Notes: generated by a model from the sequence alone, not told the origin. DNA of 64,000 nt from JADJXV01 sp964527785 (GCA_964527785.1 CAZGNO010000008.1:6978-70977); one strand, 5' to 3'; positions 1-7,346 are shown, counted from the first letter of the stretch. Translations and numbers: made by a program.

Positions 1-11
1 CGGAGGCGGTA

Positions 12-833
12 ATGGCAAAAACAATGGCGGAAATAGGTCGGCAACTTCAGACAGAGGTGGTAGCCCTTCAGAACTTGCAGACAATGCCCGGAAATGGGAA
101 AATCTCCGTACCGGCAAACAATCAACTACCCGTCCTGTCCTCAGTCTTGGCGGGGGAACAGATACTTGACCCTTCGGATTTATCACTTCAAATGCGTGTT
201 CAGGGCAGCTTTTGGATAAAATTACAAAGAAGTGAAGTTACAGACCCCGAAAGCAATTACAGACTTTTGGCGATAAATATCCTTGAGACTGCAAAAAGCA
301 AAGGTTACAGTGCATCGGACATGGAAAGGGCTTGTAAGAGATTTGAAAGCAAACCTCAGTACGGGGATAGGATTGAGATTGCCAATTTTTTTGATGATGA
401 AGCTGAAAAACTCTACCCGTATTCGTGGTGTCAGAAACTCCATGCTGAGGGAAAATATAAATGGAGCGATTTTGACGGGTACCGGATAGAGAAAGGGCAA
501 CCACTCAAATGGAGGTTACATGACGATAAAAAAATATCAAACCTAGAATGTGTCGTTTGGGCTGGTAGGAACATTGAACCGCCAAAACCTACACAATGTG
601 CCGATGAAGGTGTGAAAAACCCCACAAAATCAAAGGACGTAGGCAAAAACGACTATATTTCTGTTTGGTATGTGAAGCAAATTTCTACTCTTCATCTGAA
701 AGTATATGAATTGGAGGAAAAATTGAAGAAAGCTGAGCGAAAAAACGGTGAATATGAATCTACTATTGAAAAATTGCAGATGCAGACAGGTCAAAAAGAT
801 TGGATGAAGGCAGTTAATAGGGTGCAGGAATGA
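12..833 (+). CDS. Hypothetical phage protein, 273 aa, C-terminal coiled coil
   Basis: I do not recognise the family. The protein is mostly hydrophilic, without signal peptide or membrane segment. A central part (about residues 60-165) is rich in Trp, Tyr and charged residues, and the last 50 residues form a Lys/Glu heptad-like coiled coil. The start is chosen because a GGAGG-like site sits 6 bases upstream. The stop overlaps the start of the next small ORF (ATGA), so the two are probably co-translated. Position ahead of the lysis and structural genes fits an early or middle phage gene. A replication or DNA-handling role is possible but nothing in the sequence proves it. Confidence 0.75.
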   Translation: MAKTMAEIGRQLQTEVVALQNLQTMPGNGKISVPANNQLPVLSSVLAGEQILDPSDLSLQMRVQGSFWIKLQRSEVTDPESNYRLLAINILETAKSKGYSASDMERACKRFESKPQYGDRIEIANFFDDEAEKLYPYSWCQKLHAEGKYKWSDFDGYRIEKGQPLKWRLHDDKKISNLECVVWAGRNIEPPKPTQCADEGVKNPTKSKDVGKNDYISVWYVKQISTLHLKVYELEEKLKKAERKNGEYESTIEKLQMQTGQKDWMKAVNRVQE

Positions 834-976
834 AAAATGAAGATAGAATTCAAAAACTCAAACTCAAGATTAAGGATTTGACACGACTTGAGGCACGGTC
901 TTATCGAATGGCAGAAAAATATAGTGATAGACTCGACAAAGCAATCGAATTACTTGAAAAGTTACAATCAAAATAA
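830..976 (+). CDS. Small phage protein, 48 aa
   Basis: This short ORF starts with an ATG overlapping the stop of the upstream gene (ATGA) and ends 4 bases before the next start. It encodes a highly charged Lys/Glu/Leu-rich peptide predicted to be almost entirely alpha-helical, with leucines spaced as in a short coiled coil. No family is recognised. The translational coupling and tight packing are the main reasons to believe it is real. It could partner with the coiled-coil tail of the preceding protein, which is inference only. Confidence 0.55.
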   Translation: MKNEDRIQKLKLKIKDLTRLEARSYRMAEKYSDRLDKAIELLEKLQSK

Positions 977-980
977 AAAC

Positions 981-1760
981 ATGAAAAACTCTAAAATAGA
1001 ATGGACACACCATACAGTAAATTTATGGTGGGGATGTACAAAAGTTCATGCGGGTTGTGATAACTGCTACGCGGAAACGCTGAGTAAGCGTTACGGGAAT
1101 GACGTATGGGGTAATGATGTTCCAAGAATGGTAATCAAATCAGCATTCAAAGAATTAGAAAAAATTAAAAATATAGCAGAAAGGTCTGGAGGAATTCACA
1201 GGGTTTTCGTTGGTAGCATGATGGATATATTTGAGAAAACCATGCCATTAGTTTATAAAGATGGGTCACCTTCCGACATGACTACGGGATTGCTAAGAGA
1301 GGCGTTATTTATACTAATTTCCAAGAATTATTTTCCAAATCTCATGTTTCTATTTCTGACAAAACGCCCTTCCAACATAAACAAATATATCCCGGATTCA
1401 TGGAAAGAAAATCCCCCGGATAATGTGATGTTTGGATGTTCCCCATGTGACCAAAAAACGTTTAATCAGTTAGTTCCTCAGTTGTTAGAGGTCAAAGGCA
1501 AACGGTTTCTTTCCATAGAGCCGCAATTGGAGACGGTTTCTATCCGCTCAATGCTGACAAAACCCGACATGATTCACTGGATTATACAAGGCGGTGAGAG
1601 TGGAGGGAATAAGCGACCATTTAATTCAATATGGGCTTACTCAATGCGTGAACAATGTAAAAATTTAGGAATTCCCTACTTCTTCAAACAGATTGATAAG
1701 GTTCAGGAAATTCCAAGTGATTTAATGATAAGAGAATTTCCCAACTTTATGGATTATTGA
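981..1760 (+). CDS. Phage Gp37/Gp68 (DUF5131) family protein, 259 aa
   Basis: The N-terminus (KIEWTHHTVNLWWGC) followed by Cys-x6-Cys-x2-Cys (C19, C26, C29) is the signature of the phage Gp37/Gp68 family (DUF5131). Members keep three N-terminal cysteines and look like metal-cluster proteins with a radical-SAM-like fold; their reaction is not settled. Later conserved-looking segments are FVGSMMDIFE, FLFLTKRP, SIEPQLE and IIQGGESGG, all expected for the family. Family members often sit beside a three-Cys-motif partner gene (TcmP). None is visible here; the next genes are an XRE regulator and a methyltransferase. The ATG at 981 is preferred over upstream in-frame starts because the conserved block begins 5 residues later and the preceding ORF ends at 976. 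Confidence 0.85.
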   Translation: MKNSKIEWTHHTVNLWWGCTKVHAGCDNCYAETLSKRYGNDVWGNDVPRMVIKSAFKELEKIKNIAERSGGIHRVFVGSMMDIFEKTMPLVYKDGSPSDMTTGLLREALFILISKNYFPNLMFLFLTKRPSNINKYIPDSWKENPPDNVMFGCSPCDQKTFNQLVPQLLEVKGKRFLSIEPQLETVSIRSMLTKPDMIHWIIQGGESGGNKRPFNSIWAYSMREQCKNLGIPYFFKQIDKVQEIPSDLMIREFPNFMDY

Positions 1761-1761
1761 T

Positions 1762-2052
1762 ATGGGTGAATTTTCTCCAGTCTATCCGGTAAATCCCAAA
1801 GCGATAAAATTAGGACGTGATTCCCGTGGATTGAGTATGCGAGAAGTAGCCAAAATGATAGGTATTACAGCCGGGCAATATTCTCAAATCGAGAGAGGTA
1901 AAAAAGAGATAAGCCCTGAGCTACTGACTAAACTTTCTCAAGCTCTCAAATATACTGAATCGTTTTTTCGTGAACCTGTAGTAATTATTTACCCTATTAA
2001 CAGTTTGGATAATGGTAGCAGTGCTTACGAAAGTTATATAAATGCAAAATAG
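1762..2052 (+). CDS. XRE-family helix-turn-helix regulator, 96 aa
   Basis: A Cro/C1-type helix-turn-helix spans about residues 13-70. The stretch REVAKMIGITAGQYSQIERG is a textbook HTH_3 core, followed by the usual third and fourth helices. A 25-residue C-terminal tail has no recognisable domain. It begins one base after the DUF5131 stop and overlaps the following methyltransferase ORF by up to 11 bases, so all three appear to be one operon. By analogy with control proteins of restriction-modification systems, it may regulate the methyltransferase. It could equally be a general phage regulator. Confidence 0.85.
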   Translation: MGEFSPVYPVNPKAIKLGRDSRGLSMREVAKMIGITAGQYSQIERGKKEISPELLTKLSQALKYTESFFREPVVIIYPINSLDNGSSAYESYINAK

Positions 2053-2053
2053 T

Positions 2054-2707
2054 ATGAAGGTACTTAACTTATATTCAGGTATTGGAGGTAATAGAAAGTT
2101 GTGGGGGGGGGTAGAAGTTACTGCTGTAGAAAATAATCCTGAAGTAGTAGCAATTTATAAAGAGTATTTCCCTAACGATACAGTTATTGTTGCCGATGCT
2201 CATGAATATCTATTGAATCATTATAAGGAATTCGACTTTATTTGGAGTTCACCTCCATGTATAACACATAGCAGATTAAGACACGCTCAAAAAAACAAAG
2301 CACCTGCAATGTACCCAGATGCAAATCTATGGCAAGAAATAATATTTCTCAAACATCACTCAATTTGTCCGTTTGTGGTTGAAAATGTAAAACCTTATTA
2401 CGATGTGATAATTCCACCAACTATTGAAATTCACAGGCATCTATTTTGGTCAAACTTCAGAATTGCATCGCTGCGGGTTTTGAAAGATTGTAAAAATGTT
2501 GCAAAAGTTGAAGGTAGAAAACAAAGATTTGGTTTTGATATTTCAACCAGACGAATAAAATACTTCGAAAACCACGATATAAAAGGTCAAATATTAAGGA
2601 ATCTTGTAAATCCAGAAATAGGTCTTTGGATTCTTGACCAAGTTAGGGGAATTAATCGGCAAAGAAAAGAATCACAACAAAATTTGTTTGCTTCTTTCAA
2701 GGGTTAA
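2054..2707 (+). CDS. C5-cytosine DNA methyltransferase-like protein with G9 tract, 217 aa
   Basis: Motif I (LYSGIGG, residues 6-12), the catalytic Pro-Pro-Cys (67-69) and the Glu-Asn-Val motif (110-112) occur in the order and spacing of C5-cytosine DNA methyltransferases. This places the SAM site and the nucleophilic cysteine. At 217 aa it lacks room for a large target-recognition domain, so specificity may be short or degenerate. An in-frame ATG at 2042 exists, but 2054 gives the normal family N-terminus. Codons 17-20 contain nine consecutive G (2103-2111). Losing one G creates an immediate TAG, and gaining one leads to TAA within about nine codons. Likely roles are protection from host restriction or epigenetic control. 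No cognate nuclease is seen. Confidence 0.8.
   Translation: MKVLNLYSGIGGNRKLWGGVEVTAVENNPEVVAIYKEYFPNDTVIVADAHEYLLNHYKEFDFIWSSPPCITHSRLRHAQKNKAPAMYPDANLWQEIIFLKHHSICPFVVENVKPYYDVIIPPTIEIHRHLFWSNFRIASLRVLKDCKNVAKVEGRKQRFGFDISTRRIKYFENHDIKGQILRNLVNPEIGLWILDQVRGINRQRKESQQNLFASFKG
2103..2111 (+). repeat. Homopolymeric G9 tract inside methyltransferase gene
   Basis: Nine uninterrupted G residues lie within codons 17-20 of the methyltransferase in an otherwise AT-rich sequence. Such tracts are classic slipped-strand sites in phase-variable methyltransferases of other bacteria. Here nine G is the in-frame state. Confidence 0.9.
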
Positions 2708-2829
2708 AAAATATTTTGTGTAAATAGAGTGTAAATAAAAAATATTTTGTATGTTTGCAATGCGTTTGTAATTATCTCCTAATTATTGTGCAATAGCCGT
2801 AAGGAAGGGCAACTCCGAGCGGCTATATT

Positions 2830-2871
2830 TGATGAAAAGGTTTTCTACGGGTTCGATTCCCGTTTCATCAG
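2830..2871 (+). ncRNA. tRNA-like minihelix lacking D and anticodon arms
   Basis: TGATGAA (2830-2836) pairs with TTCATCA (2864-2870) as an acceptor stem. Between them is a perfect T-arm: a 5-bp stem ACGGG/CCCGT around the canonical 7-base loop TTCGATT. Only 10 bases separate the 5' acceptor strand from the T-arm, so D and anticodon arms are missing. It may be a decayed tRNA, the 3' end of a tRNA left by integration of another element, or a tRNA mimic. Confidence 0.45.
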
Positions 2872-3003
2872 CAAAATCAACAATCGAGACTGGTAGTTCA
2901 GGACGGAAAAGACCCGAAAGGGCAAGAATAGAAGAAAATGGAGTGTGTGGAAAATTAGGGTAAGCGATTCTCACAGAGTATTTCAGACAGGAAGAATTAA
3001 CAT

Positions 3004-3074
3004 AGGGAAATAGCACAAAGCTAGTGCGTTGGTAAGCGATTCCAAATGTTGAGGTTCAACTCCTCATTTCCCTG
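3004..3074 (+). tRNA. tRNA-like cloverleaf with non-canonical anticodon loop
   Basis: The segment folds with normal tRNA spacing: acceptor AGGGAAA/TTTCCCT, TA at positions 8-9, D stem GCAC/GTGC, G26, an anticodon stem, a 4-base variable loop, and a T-arm TGAGG/CCTCA around TTCAACT. Departures from the norm are a D loop without the GG pair, a T-T mismatch closing the anticodon stem, and A instead of U at position 33. The formal anticodon would be GCG (Arg), but this is unsafe. It may be a degenerate phage tRNA or a tRNA mimic. Confidence 0.45.
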
Positions 3075-3252
3075 CATACCCATATAGGATTCGGAGTAAA
3101 ATCAAGGTTCGGGTAGGATTAGGTTTCGGGAAGCGTCGCAAACCTAAATTAAGTGCTTATCACAATTCCAAAACGCTTACCTAAAGAATCCGCTAACATG
3201 CAGCCTAATAACGGTTATAATAAGCTCTGACCGTTCAATTTTATACAAATCA

Positions 3253-3777
3253 ATGACACGGTTCTATCAAATTACCATAGCCGTTTTGTTAGTGTACTTA
3301 ATCGTTTCAAGATTGAGCAGTTGCCAAGAATCCCTCCAAATCGTAGAAAAAACGCGAATTGAGTTTGTTCGTGTACCATACGACGTAGAGAAACCTTCAG
3401 ACACGGTAACCCGTGACCGGATAGTATATAAACCCGTTTTCTTCAACGGCAACGAAATTCACGATACTATTTACAGAGACGGGAAGCCGGTTGCTATTTC
3501 CCCCGAAGAATACTGCTCGAAGAATCTAAATTTCACTGCTCAATCAAGCCGGCAAATTTTTAAATCAGGTGATAGCTTAACTGCAAAATTCTCATATCCT
3601 ATTATGGTATTTGACTTTGACTTTCACCCGAAGACTGATACAAACATCGTTGTTACCAAAACCATTGTTGAGAAACAAAATCCCTTTGGTTTGTTTTTCG
3701 GTGTGGGTGCGGTAATGGGTTTGGATGGTACAATTCGCGGCGGTATTCATGCTGGAATAGGAATAAGGATCTACTGA
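3253..3777 (+). CDS. Membrane-anchored phage protein, spanin-like candidate, 174 aa
   Basis: One N-terminal hydrophobic segment (about residues 5-22) is followed by a periplasmic-type polar region and a Gly-rich C-terminus (from about residue 145). The family is not recognised with certainty; similar single-anchor proteins occur in lysis clusters of Bacteroidota phages. It is followed without a gap by two small membrane proteins and an endolysin-like enzyme, so a spanin-like or membrane-disruption role is inferred from context. The stop and the next start overlap closely (TGATG). Confidence 0.6.
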   Translation: MTRFYQITIAVLLVYLIVSRLSSCQESLQIVEKTRIEFVRVPYDVEKPSDTVTRDRIVYKPVFFNGNEIHDTIYRDGKPVAISPEEYCSKNLNFTAQSSRQIFKSGDSLTAKFSYPIMVFDFDFHPKTDTNIVVTKTIVEKQNPFGLFFGVGAVMGLDGTIRGGIHAGIGIRIY

Positions 3778-4031
3778 TGAGTATTCTGGACTGGAATATG
3801 ATTAGCAGCCACAAAACAATGGATTTTATTGTATGTGTGTTTGGATTTACAAGTTTCGCAGGATTTATAGCACAAGCAACCCCGTATTTCGTTTTCTTTT
3901 CTGCATTATTTAGCTGTATTCTTTTTGGGATAAGGGTATATGTTACCATTCGAGATTGGGGTAAAAAATCCGAAAATAAAAATAGTTATGTAAACGGCGG
4001 CGAAGATTATTCACAAAAGGACTTACTCTAA
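3777..4031 (+). CDS. Small two-helix membrane protein, holin-like, 84 aa
   Basis: Two hydrophobic stretches (about residues 16-34 and 37-55) are separated by a very short turn. A charged, lysine- and asparagine-rich tail of about 25 residues follows. Size, topology and position between a membrane-anchored protein and an endolysin suggest a class II holin or an antiholin. The start overlaps the upstream stop and its own stop overlaps the next start. There is no family-specific motif, so function rests on context. Confidence 0.6.
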   Translation: MSILDWNMISSHKTMDFIVCVFGFTSFAGFIAQATPYFVFFSALFSCILFGIRVYVTIRDWGKKSENKNSYVNGGEDYSQKDLL

Positions 4032-4360
4032 TGGATATTGAAGAATTTACTGAGGATGTAAAGCAGTTTGTCAGTAAAACAGGGCTACTGACAATTGCAT
4101 TATTCATAGCCGGTATGTTTTTGTTTCATCTGCTTGCGGCATATTATCCGGGCTTGCATTTTATAGGGGTATCGGTATTGCTTTTTTCATGTGGATTGGG
4201 GGCGTTCTATGTTATTGACAGATGGGTATTTCCGAGCATTAATTTTATGCAGGAAATCAAGGCGGGGAATATGGCGGTTGCACTATGTTTTTGTGCTGTT
4301 CTTGCTTTTATCAGTGCCACAGAACTATGCGCTTTCTCAGTCTTTTTCACGTTACGATAA
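4031..4360 (+). CDS. Three-helix membrane protein, holin-like, 109 aa
   Basis: Three hydrophobic helices (about residues 18-38, 42-62 and 80-105) follow an acidic N-terminus, matching class I holin topology. The last 83-170 bases overlap, in another frame, the region encoding the signal peptide of the downstream endolysin. The third helix and that leader are therefore read from the same DNA. With the preceding 84-aa protein this would be a holin pair. Function is inferred from topology and neighbours. Confidence 0.6.
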   Translation: MDIEEFTEDVKQFVSKTGLLTIALFIAGMFLFHLLAAYYPGLHFIGVSVLLFSCGLGAFYVIDRWVFPSINFMQEIKAGNMAVALCFCAVLAFISATELCAFSVFFTLR

Positions 4361-4829
4361 GCACGTAGCAATCATTGAGCGGTGGTTAGGTCAGACGGAA
4401 GACAAAGGCGCGAACAGGTCGAAGTTGATTGACAGCATGAACAGGTATGTTGGCAATCCTTATGGTTCTCCGTACTGCGCTGCAACACCTTGTTTTGCTC
4501 TAAAAATTAGCGGCAACGCAGTTTTCAAAACAGGTTTGGCTCGGAATCTCAGAAACAAGGATACGTTCACAGCGTGGGACGTGATTACCGGCAAGAGGCA
4601 AATAATGAAGGGTGATTTGCTTGTTTGGCAAAAGGGAGAAACGATAAATGGTCATGCAGCAGTAGCAAGTGAAAATTGGAACGATGCAAGCGGTGAAACC
4701 TACGAAGGTAATACAAGTTCCGGGGAAAACGGCAGCCAGTCAAATGGAAATGGATTTTGGGCGCGTTTCAGGTCAATTTCTCCAACGTCATACTTTAGAA
4801 TCAAGTGGATTACTCCATTAAGGGCTTAA
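4209..4829 (+). CDS. CHAP/NlpC-like phage endolysin with signal sequence
   Basis: The mature part carries the hallmarks of a cysteine peptidase of the CHAP/NlpC-P60 type. A catalytic Cys lies in GSPYCAATPCF and a His in INGHAAVASENW, with KGDLLVWQ in between, the usual hydrophobic strand before the His. A hydrophobic leader (VFVLFLLLSV ending near YALSQ) implies export by the Sec route, where it would cleave peptidoglycan peptides. The start is uncertain. ATG 4191 or 4209 give a long basic n-region, while TTG 4278 begins right at the hydrophobic core. All options overlap the upstream holin-like gene in another frame. Confidence 0.7.
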   Translation: MLLTDGYFRALILCRKSRRGIWRLHYVFVLFLLLSVPQNYALSQSFSRYDKHVAIIERWLGQTEDKGANRSKLIDSMNRYVGNPYGSPYCAATPCFALKISGNAVFKTGLARNLRNKDTFTAWDVITGKRQIMKGDLLVWQKGETINGHAAVASENWNDASGETYEGNTSSGENGSQSNGNGFWARFRSISPTSYFRIKWITPLRA

Positions 4830-4833
4830 TATC

Positions 4834-5154
4834 ATGGTAGCAGGTGATTATAACATAACAGTTCAACAAGGCGTCAAGTATGAGTTGGTTATTTCCGACA
4901 TTGAGGATGAAGATATGTTGGACGCTACAGCACTGACTTGGTCTTGTCAGGTACGTAATTCGGGTGATGATGCTGTATTATTCTCACCTACGGTAACTGC
5001 TCCATTGACAAATCAATTGAAAATGACAATGACTGCTGCGCAAACGGCTTCTCTCAATCTTAAAAGCACATACCTATATGATATTGTAGATTCAACAAAA
5101 ACGTTTGCTTATTTGAAAGGCAGTGTTATTGTCGAACGCGGACGGACAGAATGA
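4834..5154 (+). CDS. Phage tail/baseplate beta-sandwich protein, 106 aa
   Basis: This is a small all-beta protein starting with a polar N-terminus (DYNITVQQGVKYELVISD) like the N-terminal domain of baseplate upper or fibre-anchoring proteins. It contains Ala/Thr-rich strands and ends in an acidic/basic tail overlapping the next start (ATGA). Neighbours on the right are tail-fibre proteins. A structural role linking fibres to the baseplate is inferred; no exact family name is claimed. Confidence 0.6.
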   Translation: MVAGDYNITVQQGVKYELVISDIEDEDMLDATALTWSCQVRNSGDDAVLFSPTVTAPLTNQLKMTMTAAQTASLNLKSTYLYDIVDSTKTFAYLKGSVIVERGRTE

Positions 5155-5501
5155 AATTAACAGTACGCCCTACGGTTGTCAAGGTTACTCCATTGGCTAA
5201 TGGTGTAAATTTGAAGGTTGAAAAGAAGCTGGTGAATGTGACTGTCCGAAACGGTGTGGTTGTTTATAATACGGGTTCATCGGATCAAGTTTTCGGGGAA
5301 GTTCCATCGGGAACAATGAATGGATCGAATGCTACCTTTACATCTGAATTTGACTTTGTTCCTGAGACTGTTCAATTGTATGTGAACGGATTATTACAAA
5401 AGAAAATTGCTGACTATAATACAACCGGAGTACAAACAATTATTTTGACAAGTTCTCCATCGTCCGTCGAGAACATTTTACTTAACTACACGAAAGCATG
5501 A
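5151..5501 (+). CDS. Short tail-fibre protein with repeated C-terminal domain, 116 aa
   Basis: The first 45 residues are polar beta strands. Residues about 46-116 form a domain with the pattern EVPSG-x2-NGSNA-xxT...P...LNGLLQ ending in a strand before the stop. The same domain pattern closes the next gene, so the two are partial paralogues. Such NG-rich beta modules are common in phage tail fibres and may bind glycans. The start overlaps the upstream gene by 4 bases and the next gene begins 3 bases later. Confidence 0.65.
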   Translation: MKLTVRPTVVKVTPLANGVNLKVEKKLVNVTVRNGVVVYNTGSSDQVFGEVPSGTMNGSNATFTSEFDFVPETVQLYVNGLLQKKIADYNTTGVQTIILTSSPSSVENILLNYTKA

Positions 5502-5504
5502 TAG

Positions 5505-6335
5505 ATGAGCGCAACTGAAATTCAAAGCCGGCAAATTGCCGATGGAGCAATCACCAATTCAAAAGTAGCAGCCGGAGCAGGAATAGATAGTTCAAAACTA
5601 GCAGATGGCGGAAACTGGATAAAGAAAGACGGCTCAGTAGCACTAACGGGTAATTTGAACGCAAACAGCAGTAAGGTAACAAACCTTGCAAACCCATCTG
5701 CCAGTAGTGATGCTGCCAATAAAAGCTATGTGGATACTCAGGTAAGCAGCTTAAATCAGGTTTTCAAAATCAAACCGAATTGCCGTGCTGCAACGACGGG
5801 TAATATTACCATCAGCAATCCAGGTACTGCTGTTTTTGACGGTGTGACTTTAACTGCAGGTGAGTATTTGCTGGTGAAGTCTCAGTCGAGTGCGGCTGAA
5901 AATGGTATTTACTCTTTTGATACATCAAGCACTGCTCTTGTCAGAATCTCGCAAATGGATGCATGGCTTGAGGTGAATGGAGCGATAACCACAGTTGATG
6001 AAGGTACGGTAAATGCCGATACGATGTGGATGTGTACGAGTAATTCAGGTGGGACAATCGGAAGCACTGCCATTACGTGGACACAGATACCAACATCACC
6101 CGGATATACAACCTCAAATTTTGTTGATAAGGAAGTGCCGAGTGGAGCAATTAACGGTTCAAATGCAGCGTACACTTTGGCGAATACTCCGACTAGTGGC
6201 TCTGAGCACGTTTTCCTAAACGGAATTCTTCAGGAAAGCGGGTCAGGTAATGATTACACAATTTCAGGAACTACTTTAACTATGGCAACCGCCCCGCTTA
6301 CAGGTGAAAAATTAGTAGTATCCTACCGAAAGTAA
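5505..6335 (+). CDS. Phage tail fibre protein, 276 aa
   Basis: Residues 1-45 contain the repeated fibre motif (IADGAITNSKVAAGAGID, then SSKLADG) used by tail-fibre trimers. Residues 50-80 (NLANPSASSDAANKSYVD) are the well-known fibre connector. A beta-rich central module (about 85-200) follows, and a C-terminal module (about 207-276) shared with the preceding gene, beginning KEVPSGAINGSNAAYT. Together these mark it confidently as a host-adhesion fibre. It lies in a run of tail-tip genes upstream of the terminase, an unusual order for a linear phage map. Confidence 0.85.
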   Translation: MSATEIQSRQIADGAITNSKVAAGAGIDSSKLADGGNWIKKDGSVALTGNLNANSSKVTNLANPSASSDAANKSYVDTQVSSLNQVFKIKPNCRAATTGNITISNPGTAVFDGVTLTAGEYLLVKSQSSAAENGIYSFDTSSTALVRISQMDAWLEVNGAITTVDEGTVNADTMWMCTSNSGGTIGSTAITWTQIPTSPGYTTSNFVDKEVPSGAINGSNAAYTLANTPTSGSEHVFLNGILQESGSGNDYTISGTTLTMATAPLTGEKLVVSYRK

Positions 6336-6338
6336 ATT

Positions 6339-7319
6339 ATGGGTGGAACTAAGCCGGCACACAGACAGAAAAAAAACAATATCCAACTAGTCGCAGCCGC
6401 AACAGGTCTTTTTGCCGTAACCGATACTAATAGTATGTTCAATTTCGCGGCAACGTCCACTACGGTAATTGCATTGGACGCAGCAACAAATGTACACCGA
6501 TTTGATGGTACGACCTACACGGCAACGGCGCACGGCGGAACAAACCTACGCGGTATGGGTGCAAGCGGCGGAGATGGTGTGGCAATATTAGGGATTACAG
6601 CGAGCGGTACGAATTTCAGGGTAACAACTGATTTTGGTGAAACTTTTGGGAACATCGCACCCGCGAGTACGTCTATTGTGTGGGATATGTTTTGTTTTGG
6701 AGGTTATAACGGAGCATCTACTGTCTGTTTGGCTTTCAGCAATGTTACAAGTACAACAAAAGCGCAAAGAAGCGCAAACAATTGCGGCTCTTTTGCAGAC
6801 GTAACGTGGACAACGGCTTTGATAATGGCAGGCGGTGCAAGTAACGGCGGTACGGGTTCAGGAACAGAGTTTCTTTTACTTGGTCAAACAGGTGTAACAC
6901 GAAAAAGCACAGATAACGCCGCTACGCTTACAGCGGGAAATAACTTACCGGATAGTTCAACAGGCGGATACTTAATGTACGGAGGCGGTTATTTTGTTGC
7001 ACTCGCAGCAAACAGCGCAAACCTATATTACACAAGCTCAGTTAATAGCGCATGGTCAGCAGCAGTTCCCGTACCAAGTCTAATACCATCTACAGCCGCA
7101 CGGGGGATTGTATATTTAGACGGTAAGTATTGGCTAATGGATAGTGAAAAGCAAGTATGGAGTACATCGGATATTACAGCAAGTCCCGTACAATGGCAGT
7201 TAGAATTTCAATTGCCGATTAGTAGCTTTACGACGCAACAACGACCATTCAATATGGTTAAAGTAGGTTCTTACTATTATGTAGCGGTGGACTGTAGAAT
7301 TTACAGAATAGCACCGTGA
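6339..7319 (+). CDS. Phage beta-propeller-like receptor-binding protein, 326 aa
   Basis: The protein is built of repeated four-stranded units with sequences such as TTDFGETFGN and RKSTDNAATLT, which resemble Asp-box (sialidase/BNR) turns, and has many Gly/Ala/Ser residues. This suggests a six- or seven-bladed propeller without the catalytic residues of true sialidases being evident. It begins 3 bases after the fibre gene and has no signal peptide. Position directly after the fibre suggests a tip or receptor-binding subunit. An alternative is a decorative structural protein. Confidence 0.6.
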   Translation: MGGTKPAHRQKKNNIQLVAAATGLFAVTDTNSMFNFAATSTTVIALDAATNVHRFDGTTYTATAHGGTNLRGMGASGGDGVAILGITASGTNFRVTTDFGETFGNIAPASTSIVWDMFCFGGYNGASTVCLAFSNVTSTTKAQRSANNCGSFADVTWTTALIMAGGASNGGTGSGTEFLLLGQTGVTRKSTDNAATLTAGNNLPDSSTGGYLMYGGGYFVALAANSANLYYTSSVNSAWSAAVPVPSLIPSTAARGIVYLDGKYWLMDSEKQVWSTSDITASPVQWQLEFQLPISSFTTQQRPFNMVKVGSYYYVAVDCRIYRIAP

Positions 7320-7346
7320 TTCATTTATTATTTTATGGAGTTTTTT

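Larger units (their letters stand above)
2708..3252 (+). other. 545-bp noncoding phage region rich in RNA structure
   Basis: No convincing ORF exists here; the minus-strand frame at 2783-3016 is a chance opening. The stretch holds, in order: a 7-bp stem (2793-2799 with 2820-2826), an acceptor/T-arm minihelix (2830-2871), a CCC-GAAA-GGG tetraloop hairpin (2913-2922), a tRNA-like cloverleaf (3004-3074) and an 8-bp stem (3119-3126 with 3140-3147). The sequence TAAGCGATTC occurs twice, near 2961 and 3032. Lysis genes begin directly downstream, so this is also where their promoter should lie. Confidence 0.6.

Noticed and set aside
888..980. Extended N-terminus of the DUF5131 protein
   Set aside because: It would overlap the coupled 48-aa ORF, and the family signature begins at the ATG at 981.
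2900..2925. 23S rRNA fragment
   Set aside because: Similarity covers only about 15 bases around a common hairpin; too short to call.
2783..3016. Minus-strand 77-aa frame
   Set aside because: It lies over the structured RNA region, has no start context and no natural protein pattern.
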